Part shown: piece after piece, positions 19,245-28,765 of the stretch
Layout of the letters: every line of letters starts with the position of its first letter
Numbering within the stretch: position 1 is the stretch's first letter
Assembly (NCBI GenBank): GCA_000818945.1
Contig: KN805372.1
Span: 491,964 to 555,963, forward strand
DNA: 64,000 nt
Direction of reading: 5' to 3'
Origin: Schizochytrium sp. CCTCC M209059
Lineage: Eukaryota; Sar; Bigyra; Thraustochytrida; Thraustochytriidae
The notes under the pieces: model-generated
Databases searched by the model: none
Seen by the model: only the letters and a program-made list of their open reading frames with translations
Told to the model about the DNA's origin: nothing
Translations under genes and position numbers: made by a program

Positions 19245-20528
19245 TCATGCATGAAGTTCTACGAGAACGTTTTCTTCAAGGCGAATCTTGACCGTATCAA
19301 GGTCCGGTACCTGGCCGCCAAATCGATCCATGAGACGATGACCAAGGCTCCGTGTTTGTCTATTCTCTTTTTCTGCGTCAAGGCTCTTGTAGTCATGTCT
19401 CGATTTGCGCATGGCATCGCGTGCAAACCGCGCGTGCTCGTCCCTGACCCATGCAAGATGGTCTTCGTCGGCTGCAGCGGCATGAGCCGCTTGTAAAAAA
19501 CACGCACTTCCGTTCTCGTACAAAGCGCAGACGTGCTGATGTTTATCAGACAGTGCAACTAACCCTTGACGACGAACTTGCAGAAAGGTGCGCACCGACG
19601 CACGGTGATGCGACTGATCCTTGACAAGCAACGCGTGGGCCCAGCCGCTGGCAAGTGCTGCGTCGCGCATTCCCTTGGCGGCATCCTCATTTGCAGGGTA
19701 AAATTGCGCTACAGCCTGGGCTTCTGTGCCCTTGGAGCAAGATGCGAGCGCGCGAAAGAATCGACGTCGGGTCTCGATCTCGCGAAGAAAGTGAATTGCC
19801 GAAACGCTGAGAGACCAATCAAAACTGGCGTCGCGAAAAGGCAGCCCCTGCGACATGTCGGCCTGAATCGTGTCTGCATAGTCGTCTGGAACCAGAGCAA
19901 GCATGGCCGGCGCACTGTCAAAGCCAATAACAAATGCTTGTGGTCTGGCCTTGCGCACAGCCGCAACGCAAATGCCCGACCCACAGGCAATATCGAGCAC
20001 GACCTCTGCTCGTGGGTTTTCCGTCTTTTCGATGAGGTCCAAACATCGAGAGGTGAGTCGTTGCTGTGGTACGGCATTGTGCTCTGTATACTTCGCAGCA
20101 CGAGCTGCATCGTAATGCTTGCTGGCGGAGAATTCGCGTTGTGCTTCGGCGTACCACCCTTGCAGCGCTGCGAGGACCTCGTCGAAGGAAGCGTATGGGC
20201 AGGCGTCTGAGGCGCGCAGCGCTTGCTCTGCGGCACGAGCGCGCTCAAGCGAAATTCGTGGCCGCTTGATGGGGAATGCCGTGCCTCGTGGATCCTCAAG
20301 CGCCTCGAGCACGCTGATCTTAGCTGTCATCTCGCGCTCACTCTCGTCGTGGCTTGTGCTGTCGCGGCGCTTACGCTTGGCAGTGGCCCGGTTGCCGCGC
20401 TTGCGATCGTTCACTGCGCGGAGCATCCACTGCACGATGGCGAGTGCATCGCCTAGATACGCGCCCTCTACCTCACCGAGGGCGCGCTGCGCGCCAAAGG
20501 CACGTACGCGGAGCTCTTTCCTGGCCAT
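19245..20528 (-). CDS. Bud23-like SAM methyltransferase with long N-terminal extension
   Basis: 427 residues. A Rossmann methyltransferase core covers ~140-330. 'YDAARAAKYTEHN' resembles the Bud23/WBSCR22 entry motif, motif I is VLDIACGSGICVA, then the acidic FDSAPAML. The family-typical 'MSQGLPFRDASFDWSLSVSAIHFL' region matches 'MGQGIPFxPGxFDxxISISAxQWL', and 'AVAQFYPANEDAA' matches 'AVLQLYPENxxQ'. Bud23 with Trm112 makes m7G in 18S rRNA. This protein differs: it has ~140 extra N-terminal residues with KRKRR and KRPR clusters (nuclear), and it lacks the basic KGRKR-like tail of true Bud23. It may be a divergent orthologue or a paralogue with another RNA target. Confidence 0.75.
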   Translation of the reverse strand: MARKELRVRAFGAQRALGEVEGAYLGDALAIVQWMLRAVNDRKRGNRATAKRKRRDSTSHDESEREMTAKISVLEALEDPRGTAFPIKRPRISLERARAAEQALRASDACPYASFDEVLAALQGWYAEAQREFSASKHYDAARAAKYTEHNAVPQQRLTSRCLDLIEKTENPRAEVVLDIACGSGICVAAVRKARPQAFVIGFDSAPAMLALVPDDYADTIQADMSQGLPFRDASFDWSLSVSAIHFLREIETRRRFFRALASCSKGTEAQAVAQFYPANEDAAKGMRDAALASGWAHALLVKDQSHHRASVRTFLQVRRQGLVALSDKHQHVCALYENGSACFLQAAHAAAADEDHLAWVRDEHARFARDAMRKSRHDYKSLDAEKENRQTRSLGHRLMDRFGGQVPDLDTVKIRLEENVLVELHA

Positions 20529-20670
20529 GCTTCTTGACCTTCGAAGCAGCTCTGCGCTCCGCTTTGGTCGACTTGGTGCGATGATGACTTGCTTGCAGGT
20601 GTCAAGCGGCAGTCACGGTGGTATAGGGGTCATTCGTCACCATCCATGACGCATAGTAACAGATAAGCTA

Positions 20671-20684
20671 TAGGCCTAGGCCTA
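20671..20684. promoter_or_regulatory. double TAGGCCTA palindrome
   Basis: Two overlapping copies sharing a TA step, 143 bp upstream of the minus-strand start at 20528. Confidence 0.35.
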
Positions 20685-20989
20685 TCTATACCTTTGCTAA
20701 ATTGTTTAGCGCGTCGTCTTGTCGAATACGGATGACCAGCTTGCTGTGAAGAGGGAGGAAAACAAGCTCGGCGAAGTCCGACTGCCCTCTATTGTTGTCG
20801 ATCCGCGCACAAGCTGTCACGGTAGTTGTGAAAGATGCAGGGAATTCTGAGAATAGAGCTCTTTAGGACGGACGATTCGGTGCGGGCACTTCGAAGAGCA
20901 AGAAAGCCTCTCAAATGGAACACATACCGAATTTCTAAATTTGGTAAGACGCGAACAAAACAATTCTTCTTGCTTTTAAGCTATTAAAT

Positions 20990-21319
20990 TTGACAATCAC
21001 TCGCTCCATCGGCTTCTTTCTCCTTGGCGGCGGAAACGTGGTTTGGCTCGCTGTGTTCTGGAGACATTTTCAGCTGAGATCCTGGACTTTTGGTTTCGAT
21101 AGCTTTGTCATCTTACTTCTCGAAGATTACTTGCTCGCCCTCTGCTTGAAATTGCATCTCCTTGTGATCTTCGTCTCCAAGAGAAAAAGAATGTTCACGG
21201 CCTCCGCGTCGGCTTCCGCTTCGGCTTGCGCTCTTGATAATACTTGTCTCTGTTTTTTTAACAAGAATAATACCACCTTGAAAAAGACTTTCGGGCTTCT
21301 CCACCAACTTGAAGATCAT
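20990..21319 (-). pseudogene. possible small or decayed gene
   Basis: On the minus strand a frame from 21319 reads through a basic Ser/Arg stretch and 'DEDHKEMQFQAEGEQVIFEK' to a TAA at 21113-21115. In the same frame it then continues as 'DDKAIETKSPGSQLKMSPEH' to a stop near 20990. Composition looks coding. The TAA lies in a GTAAG...CCAG stretch of only ~35 bp, short for an intron. Could be an intron-bearing small gene, a remnant, or chance. Confidence 0.18.
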
Positions 21320-22074
21320 ATTACGCCCTACTCAAGTCAAGTCAGAAATTACCTATAAACCAAAAATTTCATGTTCACCTTGCGACCAGCTATTTTCGCG
21401 ACAACCTTCGATGCTCACGCCGCCTCTGCGCGCTCGCGCCTCGCTATCTGCCCCGCCTTGCTCCGAGTCCGCTCAAATGCTCAGCGTTCCCTCTTTTCTC
21501 TTCTCTTCTTTTCTTTTCTTTTCGGTCGGGTCCGCCTGTCTCCGGGCCCGGCCCGTCTGCTCTGCTCTGTTCCGCTCCCCTCTCATTCAGAAATGAACAG
21601 TTCTCTCCCATCCGTTCTGTTCCTTTCTGTTCTCCCCGCGGCGGGGCGAGCGCTGCGCGGATGGATGGCTGGCTGGCTGGGCCCTGGCTTTGGCGCAGTG
21701 CGGGCGGCGCATTCTGCACAGTGCGCGGCGCGCATTCTGCACTTGCGCCGCAGAGGTCCACTTGCCGCGGCGCTCGCTGCAGCTGCGTGATCTTTCCTTT
21801 CCCTCCTTCCCCGCTGGTCTCCTCTCCCTCTCCCTGCCGCGAAGGAGCCGAGCAAGCAGGCAGGCAGAGAGAGAGGCGAGCAAGCAGGCGGAGAGACGCC
21901 AGCCAGACACAGCAGGCCGGGCAGAGACAGACGCCATTCCATTCCACTCCATTCCATTCCCGCGCCAGGCCGCAGCGCGCAGCGACGCGAGAGGCGACGA
22001 GGCGAGGCGAGGCAGCCCGCGCGGAGAGCCCGACCGGCGCCCGCGAGGCAGGCAGACCCGGCGCGCGCAGCGTG

Positions 22075-22093
22075 CGAGCGAGCGAGCGAGCGA
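22075..22093. repeat. GAGC tetranucleotide repeat
   Basis: Short GCGA run ~112 bp upstream of the Tom40 ATG. Confidence 0.65.
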
Positions 22094-22204
22094 TTGAGGC
22101 GGGGCATCCCGACCAGAAGCTTCGCGAGCGAGTCGTGGAGCGCGAGCGAGGTGCCGCGCAGCTTCACAGGCAGCGGAAGGCGGCCGGAGGAGGAGAAGAA
22201 GAAG

Positions 22205-23320
22205 ATGATGCGCGAGGATAACAACGGCGCCATGCGCTGGAACCTGCTCAAGGGCCTCATGCCGACCGCGGAGTGCGCGTCGGCGGCGGGCATGACCCCC
22301 GTGGGCGAGCTGCAAGCCGGCTCCAGCGACAAGGCCGCCGCGGAGGCCGCGCAGGCCGCCGCGCAGGCCCGCCAGGCCCGCGACAAGGGCGAGGCGATCG
22401 GCACTGCCAGCAACGTGTCCGCCTCGGACCAGCTCGCCGCCGAACAGGCCCGCCAGGCCGGCCTCGGCGCCGTGCCCGCTGCTGCCGCCAGCAAGCGCGA
22501 GAACCCGGGCGCCTTTGACAAGGCCGATGCCGAGATCAAGCGCGTGCTCAACCCGGACCTCTGGGACGGCTGCCGTGTGATCGTGAACAAGCCGCTGAGC
22601 CAGCGCTTCCAGTCGTCGCACGAGTTCTGGCTCGGCAGCAACATGCTCAAGACCGGCAACTCGTACCACTTTGGCGTGCACTGCTCGCCGTCTGACGCCA
22701 CCATGCTCATGGCGCGCGTCGACCCGGCGGGCCAGGTCGACGCCCAGTGGCACCAGAACATCAACCCCATGGTCACCACGCGTCTTATTGCGTCCCTGGG
22801 CTCGGACCCCTCGCGCGGCGTTGTACAGGCAGAATGCGAGGTCAAGGGCGCCGACTTCACCGGAACCATCAAGACCTCGCAGGGCCCGTACCTGGGCTTT
22901 TCCTACTTTCAGGCGGTCACCAAGAACCTTGCCATGGGCGGAGAGGGCTTTTACCACCACTCCCAGGGCATGTCGCACGTGCTCGCCCGCGCCAAGTACC
23001 AGGACGAGAACCAGGCCGCCACCGCTACGCTCACTACCCTCAACACTGTCTCGGCCAACTACTTGCGAAAGGTCAACCAGCGTGTCAACCTGGCAGCTGA
23101 GATCGAGGTCAACCTCGCCAACCGCGACTCCATCGCCAACGTCGGCTGGGAGTTTGCCCTCCGTCAGTCTCGCGTCAGTGGAACCTTTGCCCTTGACGGC
23201 TCCATCGTCGCCGCCCAGGTCTTGCAAATGATCGACCCCACCGTCTCCCTCTTCTTCAACGCCATCCTCGATCACAACAAGGACACCCACCGCTTCGGCT
23301 ACGGCATCCAGATCGGATAA
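22205..23320 (+). CDS. TOM40: Tom40, mitochondrial outer-membrane import channel
   Basis: 371 residues from the ATG at 22205 (a second ATG follows at once). Residues ~1-95 are an Ala/Gln-rich leader with helical repeats. Residues ~105-371 form the 19-strand beta-barrel of the Tom40/VDAC family. Tom40 rather than VDAC is indicated by 'NKPLSQRFQSSHEFWLGS', 'YHFGVHCSPSDATMLMARVDPAGQVDAQ', and the C-terminal 'DTHRFGYGIQIG', equivalent to the Tom40 ending Y-R-F-G-F-G-L-x-h-G. The last strand serves as the beta-signal for SAM insertion. Tom40 is the general entry pore for nuclear-encoded mitochondrial precursors. The frame is open 37 codons further upstream, but with Arg-rich leader sequence only. 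Confidence 0.9.
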   Translation: MMREDNNGAMRWNLLKGLMPTAECASAAGMTPVGELQAGSSDKAAAEAAQAAAQARQARDKGEAIGTASNVSASDQLAAEQARQAGLGAVPAAAASKRENPGAFDKADAEIKRVLNPDLWDGCRVIVNKPLSQRFQSSHEFWLGSNMLKTGNSYHFGVHCSPSDATMLMARVDPAGQVDAQWHQNINPMVTTRLIASLGSDPSRGVVQAECEVKGADFTGTIKTSQGPYLGFSYFQAVTKNLAMGGEGFYHHSQGMSHVLARAKYQDENQAATATLTTLNTVSANYLRKVNQRVNLAAEIEVNLANRDSIANVGWEFALRQSRVSGTFALDGSIVAAQVLQMIDPTVSLFFNAILDHNKDTHRFGYGIQIG

Positions 23321-24314
23321 ATTATAGGTATAAACATTCGAGAAGATCACCTTAGGCTACCATGAGCTCCCCCCTTTTCCTCCTCCTTTTTCCTTTGCGA
23401 CCTTTGCAAGAGTCTAGTACTATACTCATGTGTATTTCGATTTTTGAGCTCGAAAAATTGCCCGCCTATGAACGCCAATGTCGATTGGGTGTGACCATCC
23501 CATCAACGCAGCGAGCGATGTGATCCAGAGCAAGGATTGCATCAGATGAGTTGGCTCGAACGCGATTTCGCCCGTCCGTATTGAACAGAAAAGAGAAAAA
23601 GCATCGGTACTTTGCTTTGTCCTCGTCTTGCGTTCACAGATCGCCAAGTACTTGAACTGGACGTCACCCTTGCCAGATGGCAACAAGCCAAGCCGAATAT
23701 ATTCTACATTCTCCTTCTCTCGCGAATCCCGCAACGAAAAGACAAATCGAGTAATCGAAACTAGAAGCTGCTCGCCAGTACATCTGTTTGTCGACATTGG
23801 CGATGCGATTTCTCGAACCCTTTATTTCCGACTCGACATCACCCCAAAACATCCCTCCTCCTCCCCCCGAAAGTGTCCTCATCGTCAGGGTCAGATTCCG
23901 CAAATTGCGTTGCGCAGACGAGACTCTTGGTCTACCTTAAAGCCATAGCTTCGCTCGTACCGCAAGCGTAATCTACTTAAGGTAAGTTTGGTGGCTGCTC
24001 TTGCTGACGCCATGAGCGTACGTCAGCAGACAGGCGCACTCGAGCTCCACAAATCGACGGGATGCAATCGACAACTGCCAAGTCGGCAATCGTCGAGGCT
24101 GCTGGAAGGGCCGGGGGACGTACGCAGGGCGAAGAGCGATGGCCTGGTAAAGAACCGCCCTGCCTCGGAAGGAAGACGAGGGGGGGGCAAACTCCAAACG
24201 CAACGCAAGCCGGGTCCGGGCCTACTATCATCTCTGTGTGTTCGTGTCTGTCACCCAGCTTAGGTTACGAGTGCTGGCTGTAGCGGGAGTTGAAGGCTCC
24301 GAGACTCGAGCACA
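23321..24314. other. intergenic spacer with weak minus-strand ORFs
   Basis: About 1 kb. Overlapping minus-strand frames at 23426-23797 and 23664-23903 have fairly ordinary composition but no motif, and neither connects to a neighbour. I see no supported gene. 24180-24187 is a G8 run. Confidence 0.35.
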
Positions 24315-25148
24315 ATGGACGTGGCCATGGAGCACTGGAAGCAGTTCGTGGAGACGGTGGATAAGGGGATTGTAGACTTTATGGAAGGGGAAAAGGCCAA
24401 TAAGATGAATGACGGCAAGCCGCTCATCTCCACCAAAGAGATGATGGCCCTCATTGTGGGCTACCTCGCCTTTGTTGTTTTTGGCTCGGGATTCATGAAG
24501 GTCTTCGTGGAAAAGCCTTTTGAGCTCAAGTACCTCAAGCTGGCCCACAACATTTTCCTTACGGGGCTTTCCATGTACATGGCCACCGAGTGCGCGCGCC
24601 AGGCGTACCTTGGCGGCTACAAGCTTTTTGGTAACCCCATGGAAAAGGGCCACGAGGCGCACGCACCGGGTATGGCCAACATCATCTACATTTTCTACGT
24701 GAGCAAGTTTCTCGAGTTCCTCGACACTGTGTTCATGATCCTCGGCAAGAAGTGGAAGCAGCTCAGCTTTTTGCACGTGTACCATCACGCGAGCATTAGC
24801 TTCATTTGGGGCATCATCGCTCGTTTCGCTCCTGGCGGAGACGCATACTTTTCCACAATTTTGAACAGCTGCGTCCATGTCATGCTCTACGGCTACTACG
24901 CGTCAACCACGCTCGGCTACGGCTTCATGCGCCCTCTTCGTCCGTACATTACCACGATTCAGCTCACGCAGTTTATGGCCATGGTCGTCCAGTCCGTCTA
25001 TGACTTTTACAACCCTTGCGACTACCCGCAGCCTCTTGTCAAGCTTCTCTTTTGGTACATGCTCACCATGCTCGGCCTCTTTGGCAACTTTTTCGTGCAG
25101 CAGTACCTCAAGCCCAAGCCGGCCACCAAGAAGCAAAAGACCATCTAA
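24315..25148 (+). CDS. ELO-family fatty-acid elongase (3-ketoacyl-CoA synthase), PUFA type
   Basis: 277 residues with about seven hydrophobic segments. The histidine box HVYHH is at 154-158, preceded by 'KKWKQLSFL', the Lys-Lys...Gln context usual for polyunsaturated-fatty-acid elongases. The signature KFLEFLDTVFMIL (131-143) and the NSCVHVMLYGYYA helix (184-196) are intact. The C-terminus ends K-Q-K-T-I, a KxKxx ER-retrieval signal. ELO enzymes condense malonyl-CoA with acyl-CoA, the first step of two-carbon elongation in the ER. Chain-length preference cannot be told from sequence by eye; the similarity to thraustochytrid C18/C20 elongases is from memory of the family. All expected catalytic residues are present. 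Confidence 0.93.
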   Translation: MDVAMEHWKQFVETVDKGIVDFMEGEKANKMNDGKPLISTKEMMALIVGYLAFVVFGSGFMKVFVEKPFELKYLKLAHNIFLTGLSMYMATECARQAYLGGYKLFGNPMEKGHEAHAPGMANIIYIFYVSKFLEFLDTVFMILGKKWKQLSFLHVYHHASISFIWGIIARFAPGGDAYFSTILNSCVHVMLYGYYASTTLGYGFMRPLRPYITTIQLTQFMAMVVQSVYDFYNPCDYPQPLVKLLFWYMLTMLGLFGNFFVQQYLKPKPATKKQKTI

Positions 25149-25579
25149 ATTGATCATAAGTTGTTGCAGACTTGCACGTGTTGCAATCTCCATTTCATGC
25201 TTGTAATCGCTCTCTTTCTCGTTCCTGATAAGACTTACTCGACCAGCTTGCTTGACAAGTATCATTTTCCGTTGAATCCCAACTTTGATTTTGTGGGCAT
25301 CGCGTCCACTTCAACGCTTTTTGGTCGTCGGCGTGATAGCTCGCTTGGTCCTGCCTGACCTAGACCATGGCTGCCAGGAAAACCTTTGGAAGGAAGCCAC
25401 ACGCGCAAAGATTGCTTGTTTGTCGTCATCGCAATCCCTGAAAGTAGAGACCGATTATACGGCAGCCGTAATGCCAGCAAGAAGTACACACCTTCGTTTC
25501 GCTACAACTCTGTTTTGTTTTCTCAAGAGCGCAGCACAAGTGCAAACCTTCGTCCGCGGCAACGCGCGGGCCAGGCCTC
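25149..25579. other. intergenic spacer
   Basis: About 430 bp between the ELO and MORN genes. No clear element is seen. Confidence 0.4.
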
Positions 25580-26440
25580 ATGGCGGGCACCGCTGCCGGC
25601 CCCTCGGCCCTGCTACAAAGGCTTCAGACATTAACGCAGCTTGCCGAGGCGCAACAGGCCGAGTTAGAACTACAAACGAAAGTCTTGCCTGATGGCGCCA
25701 AGTACGTTGGTGACTTTCGCGAGGGCCCAGGACGCGTGCCGCACGGGCAAGGTGAGCTGTGGAGACCTGGCGGCGTGCTTCAATATGATGGAGAATGGCA
25801 CGATGGCCTCATGCATGGCAAAGGCACCTATTACTTTGAGGACGGATCACAATGGCATGGCCAATTTTGCCGCAACGAGTTGCATGGCTTTGGCGAGTGG
25901 CGCCCGCCCTCGCAGGACAACAACGAGCTCTTTGGTAGCACAGCAATCATGTCACCTATTGAAGAACCTGAGTCGCAGCAGACGCGAATGGACGCGCGCC
26001 GCAAGCTCCGCGAGATCGCCAAACGCAGACGGGCGGCTGCAAACGGAGACAAGGTAAAAAACACGCTTGCAACTACATCACAGACAGATCAACCCCTTGT
26101 TCTCAAATCGCGAGAATCTACAAAATCAAAAAACGAGCCGCCTCCGAGCCGCTATTCTGGGCCGACCGAGCCTTGTGAAGTTTTCTTTCGGCATGGACAA
26201 CTTATTTGTTCGCTGCAGAATCTGGAGAATGCTCGAATCGAAGTGCAAATTGCCAAGCAGATACACCACGGGACCATTGTGGACGTGCGTAGGCGAAGAG
26301 GGCCAAAATCGCGTCCGCAGCATCGCGTGCGCCTGGATCATCAGCCGGAAAAGTGCATGTGGATTGATCTCGCATTGTATCACTTTCGTGTCCTTCGGGC
26401 TCAGGGAAAACACTTTCATCTTTTCGATGCCCAAGAGTAG
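25580..26440 (+). CDS. MORN-repeat protein with an uncharacterised C-terminal domain
   Basis: 286 residues. Residues ~38-105 hold three MORN repeats: 'YVGDFREGP...HGQGELWRPGG', 'YDGEWHDGLMHGKGTYYFEDGS' (in part), and 'WHGQFCRNELHGFGEW'. A basic, probably disordered linker follows (~130-190). The last ~95 residues form a compact-looking domain beginning 'CEVFFRHGQLICSLQNLE' and ending 'MWIDLALYHFRVLR', which looks like a small beta-barrel. MORN repeats bind membranes or scaffold partners, often at cilia, basal bodies or cytokinetic structures in protists. The C-terminal domain is not one I recognise. Confidence 0.75.
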   Translation: MAGTAAGPSALLQRLQTLTQLAEAQQAELELQTKVLPDGAKYVGDFREGPGRVPHGQGELWRPGGVLQYDGEWHDGLMHGKGTYYFEDGSQWHGQFCRNELHGFGEWRPPSQDNNELFGSTAIMSPIEEPESQQTRMDARRKLREIAKRRRAAANGDKVKNTLATTSQTDQPLVLKSRESTKSKNEPPPSRYSGPTEPCEVFFRHGQLICSLQNLENARIEVQIAKQIHHGTIVDVRRRRGPKSRPQHRVRLDHQPEKCMWIDLALYHFRVLRAQGKHFHLFDAQE

Positions 26441-26594
26441 AAAATAAGAAAGATTGAACCATCCACTGCCACTTTTTGCGATTCTCTTTTTCAGCAAAAC
26501 AGTTGATCCATTTGCGCGTGCCAGAGCTTTCAAATGTAATCTATTTTACTTTATTTTTTAGCAAAGGGGTCAAAGAAGTATGTATAACCTTGCA

Positions 26595-26597
<3 letters not shown>

Positions 26598-26624
<27 letters not shown>
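26598..26624. repeat. CTG trinucleotide repeat, nine copies
   Basis: Perfect CTG x9 followed by CTT units, in the short tail-to-tail spacer between the MORN and RGS genes. Confidence 0.9.
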
Positions 26625-26627
<3 letters not shown>

Positions 26628-26703
26628 CTTCTTCCTCCTTAACGTTATCATGGTCGTAGTGTCGCAAATGTCAAAAGTACAAGTGCCGTTAAAAAGAATT
26701 GCA

Positions 26704-27549
26704 TCACTGTGCGGCCTTTGTCTCAGTGTCGTCGTCGACTTTAAACTCGCCTCGGCGACTTGTCATGTGCATGGCAGTGGCCGTTGCTAAACCGGGCGCC
26801 GAGCGAGATTCCAAGCTGCTCATGACCGATTCGAGGCCCTTGTGGTTAAGCGAGTTCAGGAACTCACGAAAAAGACCCTTTTCCATGTCACGAAAAACAT
26901 GACGTTGCGCCTCGACAAAAATATTGTCCGAAATTTGATTGTCCTCTGTCTCGTAAAAGATGCGATTGCGCAGACCGTCGAGCATGTCGCTCGGCACGCA
27001 CACCTCTGTAGGAGCATCTTCATCGAGGTACTCTGTGAAGATGTGCTTGGCATGCAAGCGCATATCCGCCGCCGATGACCCAGTGATACCCAGCAGCCGA
27101 TTGGGTTTCCAATTCATGTTCTGGAAAGACTCGACAGCATTCCAAAAGAGAATACCCTCGTTGACAAGTCGCACCGTTGCGAACGCGTAGAATAGCATCG
27201 TGGCGCGTTCATTTTGAAGAATGCGCTCCAGAGAAATTGCGGTGTTCATTTCACCTTTGGAAGAGGCATCGCCGACTGCATGGCCAATGTGCGTCCCTGT
27301 GACGCGGGACGTCTCAATCTTGGTCTTAATCTTGCCAAAGTTTGCGACGGTATCGGTGCCCTTCTTCGTGCCAGAGTCGTTCTTGCCACCAAAGTTCTCG
27401 TCATAGAGCTCTTGAATTTCCTCTCGGGTGAGCTGATCGCGCAGCTGCTTTCGCGCCGCAAAGCCGGCCTCCAGCTTGCTCACGCGCCTGTCCATGATTC
27501 TCTGGTTCTGCCTCGTACTCGCGATCTCGCGGCGCGCTCGCGCTTGCAA
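26704..27549 (-). CDS. RGS-domain protein
   Basis: 281 residues (a start at MDRRVSK, 27495, is also possible). Residues ~105-240 form a regulator-of-G-protein-signalling helical bundle: 'SLERILQNERATMLFYAFA', 'ILFWNAVESFQ', 'AKHIFTEYLDEDAPTEV', and 'FVEAQRHVFRDMEKGLFREFL'. These match the canonical 'L..FL..e.a.e.l.Fw..v..F', 'A..I...yl....pn.v' and 'F..aQ..v...m..d.y..Fl' blocks. RGS domains speed GTP hydrolysis on G-alpha. The N-terminal ~100 residues are basic and helical, and no other domain is seen. It ends in an acidic tail. Together with the EF-hand gene next door it adds a signalling flavour, without evidence of a joint function. Confidence 0.88.
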   Translation of the reverse strand: MQARARREIASTRQNQRIMDRRVSKLEAGFAARKQLRDQLTREEIQELYDENFGGKNDSGTKKGTDTVANFGKIKTKIETSRVTGTHIGHAVGDASSKGEMNTAISLERILQNERATMLFYAFATVRLVNEGILFWNAVESFQNMNWKPNRLLGITGSSAADMRLHAKHIFTEYLDEDAPTEVCVPSDMLDGLRNRIFYETEDNQISDNIFVEAQRHVFRDMEKGLFREFLNSLNHKGLESVMSSLESRSAPGLATATAMHMTSRRGEFKVDDDTETKAAQ

Positions 27550-28088
27550 TCACTGCCACAGATTTCTGTATTCCCCTTGCCGACCGAGACTAGGCCGAAC
27601 AAGACTACGTCAGGTCTCGCGCAGCGCGACAATGCAAAAGCTCGATCGATACAACAACAACAAACCGACAGTAAGAAAGACACACTGGCAGTCTGAGTTT
27701 ATCAAACATTCAGTCCACTTTCTGTGAAAAGATGGATTCCAAAGCTACCACCTGCGAACCCGCATGGTACAGATAAGGAGCAGAGGCCATTTCCAGGAAG
27801 CAATGTCTGTTCACTTGATCCATTCATGCTCCCTTCGAGGCTTAGGCTTAGTGCTGTGATATTTGCTCAGGCTCAACACTGTGGCGCGTCAGGCTATTCA
27901 AAGTGCACTTTACTCACTGACACGGACGCGAATCAGGCTGGAGTCCAAGTAAGACTTCGGTGATTCACGGAACGGATATATTTCAACGGCTACATTTAGT
28001 GAGTCGAAATCCGTGCGCGAGCAACACGATTCCATTCCACAGCTCGGACTCATGAGTCGAGCCGAGAACGTAAGACCAGGTGGGAATC
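27550..28088. other. divergent intergenic spacer
   Basis: About 540 bp between the RGS and EF-hand genes. No supported gene or striking element is seen. Confidence 0.4.
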
Positions 28089-28486
28089 ATGAACGCTGCC
28101 TATGAGAAGCTTCTGAATGAGCTCTTTGACGAGCTCGACGCCGACCGCAGCGAGTTCCTCGACGTGCGAGCATTTGCGCTCCTCGGCGAAGCCAGTACGT
28201 TCATAACAATTTAAAAAGCACGGCGTGAAAATTCAAAGGGTGCTGACACGCAGTAGTCAATGGCGCAAAGGTTCCCATGAATGAAGCCCAGGCACAGCTG
28301 GAAAGGGCTGACAAAGATGGGGACGGCATGGTTTCCCGTAGCGAGTGGATCGATTTTTCCGTCATTCTTGGACGCCTTGACGAGCATACCTTTACAAAGG
28401 TTATTGGAGGGTATCTGCAAACCGTTCGCAAGATCCAGGCAAAGCGACGCGCTCGCGCTGCAGCAGCCACCCTGGAAAGTAAATGA
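28089..28486 (+). CDS. small EF-hand protein (two exons)
   Basis: Exon 1 is 28089-28194, exon 2 is 28257-28486, giving 111 residues. The first EF hand is split by the intron: its loop DADRSEFLDVRA has Asp at positions 1 and 3, Ser at 5, but Ala instead of Glu at position 12, so calcium binding may be weak. The second loop, DKDGDGMVSRSE, is canonical. A basic helix (KIQAKRRARAAAA) closes the protein and could bind a partner or membrane. Calmodulin has four hands, so this is a two-hand calcium sensor or light-chain-like subunit. The acceptor is a CAGTAG doublet, so a form one residue longer (second exon from 28254) is also possible. Confidence 0.8.
28195..28256 (+). other. intron of the EF-hand gene
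   Basis: Donor GTACGT. Acceptor is CAGTAG at 28251-28256; either AG keeps the frame. Length 59 or 62 bp. Without splicing the frame stops within the intron. Confidence 0.8.
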
Positions 28487-28765
28487 CGCATGCAAATCGG
28501 GGCGTGGAGGAAGCCAAAAGTCGCATAGGGCCAAGAGGAAATTCTGCTCGCCTGCGGGAAGAACAAAAAGAATTGGAAAGTAATTTAGGCGTGGATGGCA
28601 GGCAGGTCGACAAGTAAGAACTTGCTGGATCGAACCTTCTTGCAAGATCGCGAGAGCGCAATTGCGAGATTTCGTTTGAAAAGGACAATACAAAGCACAC
28701 AAGGATAAATGGTTATCTCTTCTTCGTCTCTTCCCTTCTCCATCATTTTTTCTTCTTATAAATTT

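Larger units (their letters stand above)
20529..22204. other. divergent spacer between Bud23-like gene and Tom40
   Basis: 1.7 kb. It contains a double TAGGCCTA palindrome at 20671-20684 and a coding-like minus-strand stretch at ~20990-21320. Further on are a TTCTTTTCTTTTC pyrimidine run (~21500-21530), CCATT repeats (21932-21961) and a GAGC run (22075-22093) just before the Tom40 leader. Confidence 0.45.

Noticed and set aside
23426..23903. Two overlapping minus-strand frames between Tom40 and ELO
   Set aside because: Ordinary composition but no motif, no connection between frames and no clear splice sites; too weak to call.
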